A DNA stretch of 49,841 nt, taken from the NCBI GenBank assembly GCA_017940895.1, contig JAGAXM010000035.1, positions 1-49,841 of the forward strand. Reading direction: 5' to 3'. The notes under the pieces are model-generated. The model was given only the letters and a program-made list of their open reading frames with translations, was not told the origin of the DNA and did no database searches. Origin of the DNA: Clostridiales bacterium. GTDB lineage: Bacteria > Bacillota > Clostridia > Saccharofermentanales > Saccharofermentanaceae. How positions within the stretch are numbered: position 1 is the first letter of the stretch; each line of letters begins with the position of its first letter. The translations under genes and the position numbers were made by a program. Positions 25,968 to 33,206 of the stretch are shown here, piece after piece.

Positions 25968-26038
25968 TGTTACCTTCGCAAATATTATTCGCGGGTATCA
26001 CAAAAGTAATGTGCATGTAAAAAACGGGCGGATCTTCT

Positions 26039-26067
26039 TTGTTAAAATTTATATATATTTTTACTAT
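26039..26067 (+). promoter_or_regulatory. Promoter of the GT-C-like membrane protein gene
   Basis: TTGTTA (26039-26044), exactly 17 bases, TACTAT (26062-26067). The chosen ATG at 26080 begins 12 bases after the -10 box, leaving a leader of only about 6 bases with CGAGG. Confidence 0.6.
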
Positions 26068-26079
26068 TTTCGAGGTATT

Positions 26080-28275
26080 ATGCTCGCGATATTGTATTTG
26101 GCCGTATGTGCGGTATTCGGAATATCCTTTGTTACCATGTGTGTCCCTGACACAGCAAGGTTCTTCACGGCATGCTCTCCTTCGAAGAGCGTAGTAGCGA
26201 AGCTTCCTCCCGTATTATTCACGGCACCTGCGGGCATCATAACCGGCATGCTGTGCGTTACGATGTTCAACTACTATGCGATCTTTATTCTGAACCAGCT
26301 GATCGACGGATCCGACATGGCGCGCCGCACCGGAGTGCTTCTCACATTCGCGGTATTCATTATCCTTACGAGCGTTAACTTCTCGATCTATGTTAAGAAG
26401 CAGCACAAGAACAAGATCACAGCTGCCGACTCAGACAGCTCGCTCATCCCAACATATACACACTCGATCGGCAACGTCATCTACTACGGACTCGTAACAG
26501 TATTGCTTACGGGAGTCGCGACATTCCTGATGTTTTATACATACAGAATGGCAGACGGCATCCTGTGCGCAGGTTTCTCCACATACTCAGATCTGTCGCC
26601 GCACACAGCGATGGTATCTTCGTTCTCTAAGGGTTTTAACTTCCCGACGCAGTATATGCACTTCTCGGGAGACGGCATACAGTACCATTTCTTCTTCTAT
26701 TTCCTCGCGGGTATGCTCGAGTATTTGGGCTTCCCCATCGACCTCGCGATCAATCTTCCCAGCATAATCACAATGGTATGCGCACTCGAGCTTCTCGGCG
26801 TGCTCGCAGTATTGTTCTCACGTAAGAAGGCCGCATTTGTTCTGGCTCCCGTATTCGTTCTGTTCAGAAGTTCATTCAACGTCTTCTATCAGATCAAAGA
26901 GCTTCGTACGACGGGTCTTTCACTCTGGTCCGCACTCGGCCAGATCGCCAAGAACTCATCCTGGTACCGCCAGACTCCTTACGACGACTGGGGCATCTGG
27001 GCGATCAACGTCTATCCCAATCAGCGTCATCTCATGCTCGGCGTCGCAGCGATGCTTATCATCATCATCCTGTTTACGCCTTTCGTAAGACGCATGTGCG
27101 TAAGCCTCATAAGGTCCGGCGAGACCGGCGAAGGACCGCGTGAAGCAAGATGGTTCAAGTCTTTCATAGCATCCCGCGAGGCATGGATCTTCAGAAAGTC
27201 AGACCCGCTTAATCCCTGGGGCATCACGATACTTGCATGTACACTTGCAGTTACCCTGCCCTTCTTCCACGGTTCCGCACTGATCGGCACACTTCTCGTT
27301 CTTCTTATCATGGCAGTCGTATCGGAGACAAGAGTCTCCTATGCGGTATTAGCCGCGATAGCCGTTGTATCGTCATTTATTCAGACTAAGCTTTTCGCAG
27401 GATCCGCTTCGAATGTCGTTAACTTCAAGACTTTCGCGGGATTCGTCTGCGAGGACAAGACTGCGACGGGCATCTCGAATTACCTCGTGATGGTAACGGG
27501 TCTTACGCTCATCATCGCAGCATGCTATATCATCTACATACTCGTGCGTAATATCATCGGACATAAGCCCGTCTACCGCGAGCTTCTGTTCCTCGCTTTC
27601 ATAGCGCCCATGATCTTCGCGTTCAACTTCCAGGTCTCCCTCGAGATCCTCGCGAACCACAAGTTCATCCAGTTCTCGCTCATCCTCCTCGACGTATTCG
27701 TCGCATGCGGCATAAGCGAGATGATGGTACCTCCCACGAAGATCAAGGAGAAGCTTCCCAAGGCAGGTTATATCGCATCTCGCGCTGCTTTGATGGTACT
27801 TGCGATCGCACTTCTCGTGCCGCTTACGGCTACGGGCATCGCAGAGTGGTGCACATACGTCAACCTTAATAAGAACTACGTCGAAGTCGACACACGCTCC
27901 GATCTTACGGAGTGGGTCATCAATAATACCAATCCCGATGACGTTTTCCTTACACCCCAGTGGGCGATGGACCGTTTCTATCTTGCAGGCCGTCCTTCTT
28001 ATTACGGCTGGCCCTACTACGCATGGTCCGCAGGTCATGATACTTATACAAGAGAATCTGTTTATTACTGGCTCATCGGCGGCTGCTACAACGATATTAA
28101 TGAGTTCACCCGCTACTGTCAGGAAAGAGGTATCAGATATCTTATCGATGATCCTTCATTCTTCCACTACGAGTACCCGGCAGGCACCTACTACAACAAG
28201 GAATTCTTCGCACAGAACCTGACTCCTGTCGCATACTTCCCCGAAGAAGGAACGACTATCTACAGGATCTACTGA
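26080..28275 (+). CDS. Large polytopic membrane protein, GT-C glycosyltransferase-like
   Basis: About 731 residues with roughly twelve hydrophobic spans and a hydrophilic C-terminal domain of about 130 residues beginning near LTEWVINNTNPDDVFLTPQW. This layout, with a luminal-type tail that includes GWPYYAWSAGHD and RYCQERGIRYLIDD, is like GT-C-fold glycosyltransferases and the related YYY/DUF2298-like proteins, which transfer sugars from polyprenyl-phosphate donors outside the membrane. I cannot name the exact family. The frame opens 50 codons earlier, but that stretch carries the promoter and inverted repeat, and the protein from 26080 begins with a proper membrane helix, so the shorter form is preferred. 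It converges on the P-type ATPase gene with a 2-base gap. Confidence 0.75.
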   Translation: MLAILYLAVCAVFGISFVTMCVPDTARFFTACSPSKSVVAKLPPVLFTAPAGIITGMLCVTMFNYYAIFILNQLIDGSDMARRTGVLLTFAVFIILTSVNFSIYVKKQHKNKITAADSDSSLIPTYTHSIGNVIYYGLVTVLLTGVATFLMFYTYRMADGILCAGFSTYSDLSPHTAMVSSFSKGFNFPTQYMHFSGDGIQYHFFFYFLAGMLEYLGFPIDLAINLPSIITMVCALELLGVLAVLFSRKKAAFVLAPVFVLFRSSFNVFYQIKELRTTGLSLWSALGQIAKNSSWYRQTPYDDWGIWAINVYPNQRHLMLGVAAMLIIIILFTPFVRRMCVSLIRSGETGEGPREARWFKSFIASREAWIFRKSDPLNPWGITILACTLAVTLPFFHGSALIGTLLVLLIMAVVSETRVSYAVLAAIAVVSSFIQTKLFAGSASNVVNFKTFAGFVCEDKTATGISNYLVMVTGLTLIIAACYIIYILVRNIIGHKPVYRELLFLAFIAPMIFAFNFQVSLEILANHKFIQFSLILLDVFVACGISEMMVPPTKIKEKLPKAGYIASRAALMVLAIALLVPLTATGIAEWCTYVNLNKNYVEVDTRSDLTEWVINNTNPDDVFLTPQWAMDRFYLAGRPSYYGWPYYAWSAGHDTYTRESVYYWLIGGCYNDINEFTRYCQERGIRYLIDDPSFFHYEYPAGTYYNKEFFAQNLTPVAYFPEEGTTIYRIY

Positions 28276-28277
28276 TC

Positions 28278-30149
28278 TTACTTCGTCTTCATAGCGCGGA
28301 CTGCGTTCAGGATCGCAAGGATAAGCACCCCTACGTCTCCGAATACCGCAAGCCACATATTCGCGATGCCTACTGCGCCGAGCACGAGGATAACCGCCTT
28401 AACAAAGAGCGCGAAGAATACGTTCTCCTTAACGATGCGCATGGTCTTACGCGCGATCAGGACCGCCTTGACTATACCCGTAGGCTTATCGTCCATGAGG
28501 ACAACATCCGCGGACTCGATTGCCGCATCCGAACCCATGGCGCCCATAGCGATGCCGAGGTCAGCTCTCATGAGAACAGGCGCATCGTTGATGCCGTCAC
28601 CCGTAAATGCCAGCTTGCCGCCCTGCTCCAGAAGCTTCTCGACCCAAGTGACCTTATCGGCAGGAAGAAGCTCCGCGTGATACTCGGTGAGTCCGAGCTT
28701 TTCTGCAACATTAGCTGCCACCTTCTCCTTGTCGCCCGTAAGCATAACCAGTCTTTTCACTCCGATATTCTTGAGCGCCGCGATGGCCGAAGCTGAATCT
28801 TCCTTCATCTCGTCATTGATAACGATGTGTCCCAGGTACTCCTTATCCTGCGCGATGTGGATGATGGTTCCGGTCAGGTGGCAGTCGTGCCATTCGGCTC
28901 CGCACATGTCCATGAGACCGCCGTTACCGCAGTAGTACCTCTTGCCGTCGATGACCGCCTCGATACCCTTGCCTGCGATCTCCTTTACTTCGCCGATACG
29001 TTCCTTCTCGATATGACCGCCGTGTGCACGCACGATCGACTGCGCCACAGGATGGCTCGAAAAGCTTTCGCACTCCGCCGCGAGATCCAGAAGTTCCTCT
29101 TTAGATATAAGATTCGGGTGTATGTCCTCAACCGCGAAGATACCCTTCGTAAGCGTACCCGTCTTGTCGAAAACAACCGTGTTGATCTCTGCGAGCGTCT
29201 CCATGTAGTTCGCGCCTTTGATGAGGATACCTTCCTTGGCGGCGCCTCCGATGCCTCCGAAGAAAGACAGCGGAACCGATACTACAAGAGCACACGGGCA
29301 GGATACTACGAGGAATACGCATGCTCTTACAAGCCATGTCTTCCAGACATCCCAGCTGCCTATGCCGAGAATAACGGGAGGTATTACAGCAAGAAGCAGA
29401 GCCGCGATAACTACGCAGGGCGTATACCAGCGGGCGAACTTCGTGATGAAGTTCTCTACCTTCGCCTTCTTCTCCGAGGAATTCTCCACGAGCTCTAAGA
29501 TCTTCGATACCGTACTCTCACCGAAAGTACTTGTTGTCTTAACCTTGAGGACACCCGTGAGATTTACCGTACCGCTTATTACATTGTCACTGTATTCGAC
29601 ATCAACAGGCGCAGACTCTCCGGTCAATGCAGCCGTATTAACCGAACTTGTACCGTCTTCGACTATACCGTCGAGAGGGATCTTCTCGCCCGGTCTTATC
29701 ACGATCAGCTCGCCGACCTCCACTTCGTCAGGACTGACCGTTATTTCTTCTCCATCCCTTATAACCGTCGCGCTGTCGGGTCTTATATCCATGAGGTTCG
29801 AGATAGACTTTCTCGATCTGCCGACAGCGATACTTTGGAATAACTCTCCTACCTGATAGAACAGCATGACTGCCGAAGCTTCCGGATACTCTCCTGCTCC
29901 GAAAGCTCCGACAGTTGCCACCATCATAAGAAACTTCTCATCAAAGACCTGACCGTGAAGGAGGTTGACCGCGGCGGTCTTAAGTACGTCGTAACCGGAT
30001 ACTACGTAAGGTACGACGTATATGAGAAGGTTCGCCCACCATGGTAAGTCTGTGAAATGTGTGATTACCGCCGCCGCTGCAAGAAGGATTCCTGCGGCGA
30101 TGATACGGTATAACATCTTCTTCTGTTTACGGGTGAGCTTGAACTTCAT
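28278..30149 (-). CDS. Heavy-metal P1B-type ATPase, Zn/Cd/Pb exporter class
   Basis: A 623-residue membrane ATPase that pumps soft divalent metals out of the cell. The metal-site CPC motif is at 284-286, the phosphorylated Asp328 is in DKTGTLTKG, TGES is near 176-179, the HP motif is in SSHPVAQSI, and the hinge is GDGINDAPV. The late Lys in FVKAVILVLG and Asp in FGDVGVLIL match the P1B-2 (ZntA/CadA) signature for Zn, Cd and Pb. Unlike many family members it has no N-terminal HMA domain; that is encoded separately just upstream. Third gene of the arsR-hma-ATPase operon. Confidence 0.95.
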   Translation of the reverse strand: MKFKLTRKQKKMLYRIIAAGILLAAAAVITHFTDLPWWANLLIYVVPYVVSGYDVLKTAAVNLLHGQVFDEKFLMMVATVGAFGAGEYPEASAVMLFYQVGELFQSIAVGRSRKSISNLMDIRPDSATVIRDGEEITVSPDEVEVGELIVIRPGEKIPLDGIVEDGTSSVNTAALTGESAPVDVEYSDNVISGTVNLTGVLKVKTTSTFGESTVSKILELVENSSEKKAKVENFITKFARWYTPCVVIAALLLAVIPPVILGIGSWDVWKTWLVRACVFLVVSCPCALVVSVPLSFFGGIGGAAKEGILIKGANYMETLAEINTVVFDKTGTLTKGIFAVEDIHPNLISKEELLDLAAECESFSSHPVAQSIVRAHGGHIEKERIGEVKEIAGKGIEAVIDGKRYYCGNGGLMDMCGAEWHDCHLTGTIIHIAQDKEYLGHIVINDEMKEDSASAIAALKNIGVKRLVMLTGDKEKVAANVAEKLGLTEYHAELLPADKVTWVEKLLEQGGKLAFTGDGINDAPVLMRADLGIAMGAMGSDAAIESADVVLMDDKPTGIVKAVLIARKTMRIVKENVFFALFVKAVILVLGAVGIANMWLAVFGDVGVLILAILNAVRAMKTK

Positions 30150-30167
30150 TTTACAATTACCTTCTTA

Positions 30168-30386
30168 TCAGAGAACTACTGTGCAGTCGGGTTCAACCTT
30201 CTTCATGACCTTAATGGCTTCCTTAAGGATCATGTCGAACTTAGCGTCGTCTGCATCGAGGATCATCTTCTGAGTCATGAAGTTTACCGAGCAGGAATTA
30301 ACTCCCTCGATCTTCTCAACTGCTTCCTGCATCTTTCTGGCGCAGTTAGCGCAGTCCAGATCTTCCAGTTCAAATGTCTTTTTCAT
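30168..30386 (-). CDS. Stand-alone heavy-metal-associated (HMA) domain protein
   Basis: A 72-residue HMA-fold protein with the metal-binding pair Cys12 and Cys15 in LDCANC, followed by the usual beta-alpha-beta pattern (KIEGVNSCSVNFMTQKMIL). It would bind a metal in the cytosol and hand it to, or regulate, the P-type ATPase 18 bases downstream, which lacks such a domain. AAAGGA lies ahead of the ATG. The acidic residue before the CxxC (DLDCANC) is typical of Zn/Cd-type HMA domains rather than copper chaperones. Confidence 0.88.
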   Translation of the reverse strand: MKKTFELEDLDCANCARKMQEAVEKIEGVNSCSVNFMTQKMILDADDAKFDMILKEAIKVMKKVEPDCTVVL

Positions 30387-30412
30387 TGTTTTTATTTTTC
30401 CTTTCTTATTTA

Positions 30413-30742
30413 TTACTCAGTAATATGTTCGAAGCCTTCTGCGATGATCGACTTTACGTGTTCGTCGGAAAGGCTGTAGTAGATCTCCTTACCGTCCCTT
30501 CTCGAGCTTACGAGATTGGCATCCTTCAGTGTCTTAAGCTGATGGGAGATCGCCGACTGTGTCATGTTAAGAAGCTCGGAGATCGCACATACGCACATCT
30601 CGCCTTCATAGAGCGCATACATGATCTTGATCCTTGTGGTGTCGCCGAAGATCTTAAACAGGTCACCTAAGTCCTGAAGCAGTTCATCGGCAGGCATGTC
30701 GTTTCTTATCTTCTTAAGAAGTTCACTGTGATCGTGTGCCAT
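30413..30742 (-). CDS. ArsR/SmtB-family metal-responsive repressor
   Basis: A 109-residue winged-helix repressor from the ATG at 30742, chosen because GAGGAGG sits about 6 bases upstream; a start at 30757 would fall within that site. The helix-turn-helix is ISELLNMTQSAISHQLKTLKDA. Two metal-site types are present: an alpha5 site Asp93, His95, His106, Glu109 with the spacing of SmtB/CzrA zinc sensors, and a Cys50-Val-Cys52 pair at the alpha3 position used by ArsR/CadC. Zinc or cadmium should release it from the operator repeats overlapping its own promoter and so switch on the efflux operon. Confidence 0.93.
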   Translation of the reverse strand: MAHDHSELLKKIRNDMPADELLQDLGDLFKIFGDTTRIKIMYALYEGEMCVCAISELLNMTQSAISHQLKTLKDANLVSSRRDGKEIYYSLSDEHVKSIIAEGFEHITE

Positions 30743-30754
30743 CTGTTTCCTCCT

Positions 30755-30792
30755 CATATGATTACTTGCTCATATGTTCATTTGCTCATATG
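30755..30792. promoter_or_regulatory. Operator: three CATATG boxes at 16-bp spacing
   Basis: CATATG occurs at 30755-30760, 30771-30776 and 30787-30792, exactly 16 bases apart. The last overlaps the -10 box of the arsR promoter. Adjacent bases extend two of them to TTGCTCATATGTT. The pattern resembles ArsR/SmtB operators, which contain ATATG-type half sites. Confidence 0.7.
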
Positions 30793-30818
30793 TTACTCCC
30801 TCCTTCCCTCATTGTCAA
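30790..30818 (-). promoter_or_regulatory. Promoter of the metal efflux operon
   Basis: Perfect TTGACA (30818-30813), exactly 17 bases, TAACAT (30795-30790) on the minus strand. The -10 box is covered by an operator box. Confidence 0.8.
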
Positions 30819-30822
30819 CAAC

Positions 30823-30849
30823 AAAAACCGCGCCCCCGAAGGGACGCGG
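30823..30849 (-). terminator. Intrinsic terminator of the EF-G-like gene
   Basis: Stem CCGCG/CGCGG plus CCC/GGG with one mismatch and a CGAA-type loop, followed on the minus strand by TTTTTG. It lies 79 bases after the EF-G-like stop and just before the efflux promoter. Confidence 0.85.
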
Positions 30850-30928
30850 CTATTATGATCGAACGAGTTCTCCGAGCGGACTTACGCAGACGTGAAGCGT
30901 CGAGTACGTAGCGAGGAGACGAGTGAGA

Positions 30929-33001
30929 TCATTCTTCAGAAGCTTTCGCGTCGGCGATAACCTTTGCCGATACGTCTGCCGGAGCTGGCTCATATCTTGC
31001 ATGCTCCATAGCAAACCAGCCGAGACCCTGAGTCATAGCCTTAAGGTCGGTAGCATAGTCGCCCATCTCTGATGTAGGAACTTCCGCGTTGATAACGCAG
31101 CCCAATTCATCAGCGCCGATGCCCATTACACGGCCTCTTCTCTTGTTGAGGTCGCCCAGGAGGTCGCCCTGCTTATCCTCAGGTCCGTGGATTTCTACGG
31201 ATGAGATAGGCTCGAGGATGATGGGATCAGCCTGCTCCATACCTGCCTTGAATGCGAGGTGAGCTGCCATCTTGAAGGACTGCTCGTTGGAGTCTACGTC
31301 GTGGTAGGAACCGTCAACCAGTGTAGCCTTGAGGTTAACTACGGGATAGCCTGCGAGAATACCCTTCTCGATGGACTCCTGAAGTCCCTTCTCAACTGCC
31401 GGGAAGTAGTTCTTCGGAACGGCACCGCCGAATACCTTCTCTTCGAATACGAGATCTTCCGTATCGTAGTTAGGCTCGAACTCGATCCATACATCACCGT
31501 ACTGACCGTGACCGCCGGACTGCTTCTTGTGCTTACCCTGAACCTTGACCTTCTTACGGATGGTCTCACGGTAAGGAACCTTGGCATCTTCGAGAACCGC
31601 GTCTACCTTAAACTTATTCTTAAGCTTTGTAACCAGAACCTTGAGCTGAACTTCACCCAAGCCGGAGATTACCATCTGCTTTGTCTCTGCATTGTTCTCA
31701 ACTGTGAAGCATCTGTCTTCATCCATGAGCTTCTGAAGACCTGCCATGATCTTATCTTCCTCGCCCTTCTTCTCAGGTCTTATAGCCTTGGAAAGACAGG
31801 GTGAAGGGAACTTGATCTTAGGCATCTCGAGAACACGTGCCTTGTCGCAGAGTGTGTCGTTTGTCTGTGAGATTGCAAGCTTGGCTGTAGCACCGATATC
31901 GCCTGCGCTGACCTCATCAACGGGGATCTGCTTCTTACCCAGAAGGAAGAACAGGTTACCGATCTTCTCATCCTTCTCCTGTGTAGCGTTATATACGGTG
32001 GAGTTAGCCTTGATCGTTCCGGCATTGACCTTAAAGATAGAAATCTTACCTACGAACGGGTCGGCGATCGTCTTGAAGATGAATGCTGCAAGAGGATCTT
32101 CAACCTTGCATGCGACTTCCTGTTCGGAGCCGTCAGGCAAAGTAGCGATGAGTGTGGGCTTTTTTCCTGCCGGAGGCGTATCCTTCGCGATACAGTTCAG
32201 AAGGAAGTCAACACCCCAGTTCATATATGCGGAACCGCAGTAGATCGGGTGCAGCTTACCTTCGCGGAAACCTGCGTGAACACCGTGTCTGAACTCGTCC
32301 TCTGTGAACTTCTCACCTGCGAAATACTTCTCCATAAGCTGATCGTCAGCCTCGGCAACAACCTGGTTGACCTGATCCTGGAGATCATCGATACGGTCGT
32401 TATACTCTTCGGGAAGAGGAATCTCCTCTGACTTGCCCGACTTATCGAGCTTGAACGCCTTACGGTTCATAACATCGACAATTCCGGTCATCTGTCCGTT
32501 CTCGAGGATAGGCAGTGACAACGGGATTACACTCGGTCCGTAACGGTCCATCATACGCTGTGTTACAGCCTCAAAGTCTGCGTTAGGCTCGTCCATACGG
32601 TTTACAAAGAACAGGAATGGAACATTCTTGCTGTTAAGAAGTCTTATAGCCTTCTGTGAACCTACGGATGTACCGCCCTTCGCGGAGATCATTACGATAC
32701 CGCTGTCTGCGATCCTGATTCCGGACATCTCTTCGCCTAAGAAGTCAAAATCACCGGGAGTGTCGATAATATTGATCTTACTGCCCTTGTACTCGCAGCT
32801 TGCTACGGCAGCAGAAATTGAAGAACCTCTCTTTATCTCCTCCGGCTCGAAATCAAGCGTTGTATTGCCGTCTGCAGTCCTGCCCAAACGGTCAATGGCC
32901 TTCGTGCAATACAGCATTGCTTCTGCGAGAGATGTCTTGCCGGAGCCCTGATGCCCGAGCAATGCAATATTACGTATCTTGTCTGCGGAATACTTTTCCA
33001 T
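30929..33001 (-). CDS. EF-G-like translational GTPase (EF-G-2 type)
   Basis: A 690-residue five-domain GTPase related to elongation factor G. The P-loop is GHQGSGKT (16-23), switch II is DTPGDFDF where canonical EF-G has DTPGHVDF, and the base-recognition motif is NRMD in place of NKMD. Domain IV (YGDVWIEFEPN, FGGAVPKNYFPAVEKGLQE) and domain V are present. These variants mark the EF-G-2/EF-G-like paralogue group, which binds ribosomes but whose role is not settled; the housekeeping fusA, normally beside rpsL/rpsG, should lie elsewhere. The start at 33001 has AAGGAGG 8 bases upstream; the frame opens 16 codons earlier within the promoter zone. Confidence 0.9.
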   Translation of the reverse strand: MEKYSADKIRNIALLGHQGSGKTSLAEAMLYCTKAIDRLGRTADGNTTLDFEPEEIKRGSSISAAVASCEYKGSKINIIDTPGDFDFLGEEMSGIRIADSGIVMISAKGGTSVGSQKAIRLLNSKNVPFLFFVNRMDEPNADFEAVTQRMMDRYGPSVIPLSLPILENGQMTGIVDVMNRKAFKLDKSGKSEEIPLPEEYNDRIDDLQDQVNQVVAEADDQLMEKYFAGEKFTEDEFRHGVHAGFREGKLHPIYCGSAYMNWGVDFLLNCIAKDTPPAGKKPTLIATLPDGSEQEVACKVEDPLAAFIFKTIADPFVGKISIFKVNAGTIKANSTVYNATQEKDEKIGNLFFLLGKKQIPVDEVSAGDIGATAKLAISQTNDTLCDKARVLEMPKIKFPSPCLSKAIRPEKKGEEDKIMAGLQKLMDEDRCFTVENNAETKQMVISGLGEVQLKVLVTKLKNKFKVDAVLEDAKVPYRETIRKKVKVQGKHKKQSGGHGQYGDVWIEFEPNYDTEDLVFEEKVFGGAVPKNYFPAVEKGLQESIEKGILAGYPVVNLKATLVDGSYHDVDSNEQSFKMAAHLAFKAGMEQADPIILEPISSVEIHGPEDKQGDLLGDLNKRRGRVMGIGADELGCVINAEVPTSEMGDYATDLKAMTQGLGWFAMEHARYEPAPADVSAKVIADAKASEE

Positions 33002-33034
33002 AAGATCTTCCTCCTTCGGAGATTTTGTTTGGCT

Positions 33035-33064
33035 TTGACAATTAGTCAAGCACTTTTGATTATA
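33035..33064 (-). promoter_or_regulatory. -10 box and downstream inverted repeat of the EF-G-like gene
   Basis: TATAAT lies at 33064-33059 on the minus strand, followed within a few bases of the expected start by TTGAC, TAATT, GTCAA (33049-33035), a perfect 5-bp inverted repeat. No clear -35. The repeat could be an operator or a 5' stem in the leader. Confidence 0.45.
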
Positions 33065-33148
33065 ATATGTTTGATATGCGTTTTCTACAAACTATATGAA
33101 TTTTCTGTCAATAATTTTGTGCAATTTCAAAGCCTGTTTTCGGCATAC

Positions 33149-33178
33149 AAAAAGGACCGCAGCCTGCGCCGCGGTCCT
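33149..33178 (-). terminator. Intrinsic terminator of the zinc-ribbon coiled-coil gene
   Basis: An 8-bp stem AGGACCGC/GCGGTCCT (33153-33160 with 33171-33178), 10-base loop, then TTTTT on the minus strand. Confidence 0.88.
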
Positions 33179-33206
33179 CGTAAAAATTCTTTGACAATCC
33201 GTGAGA

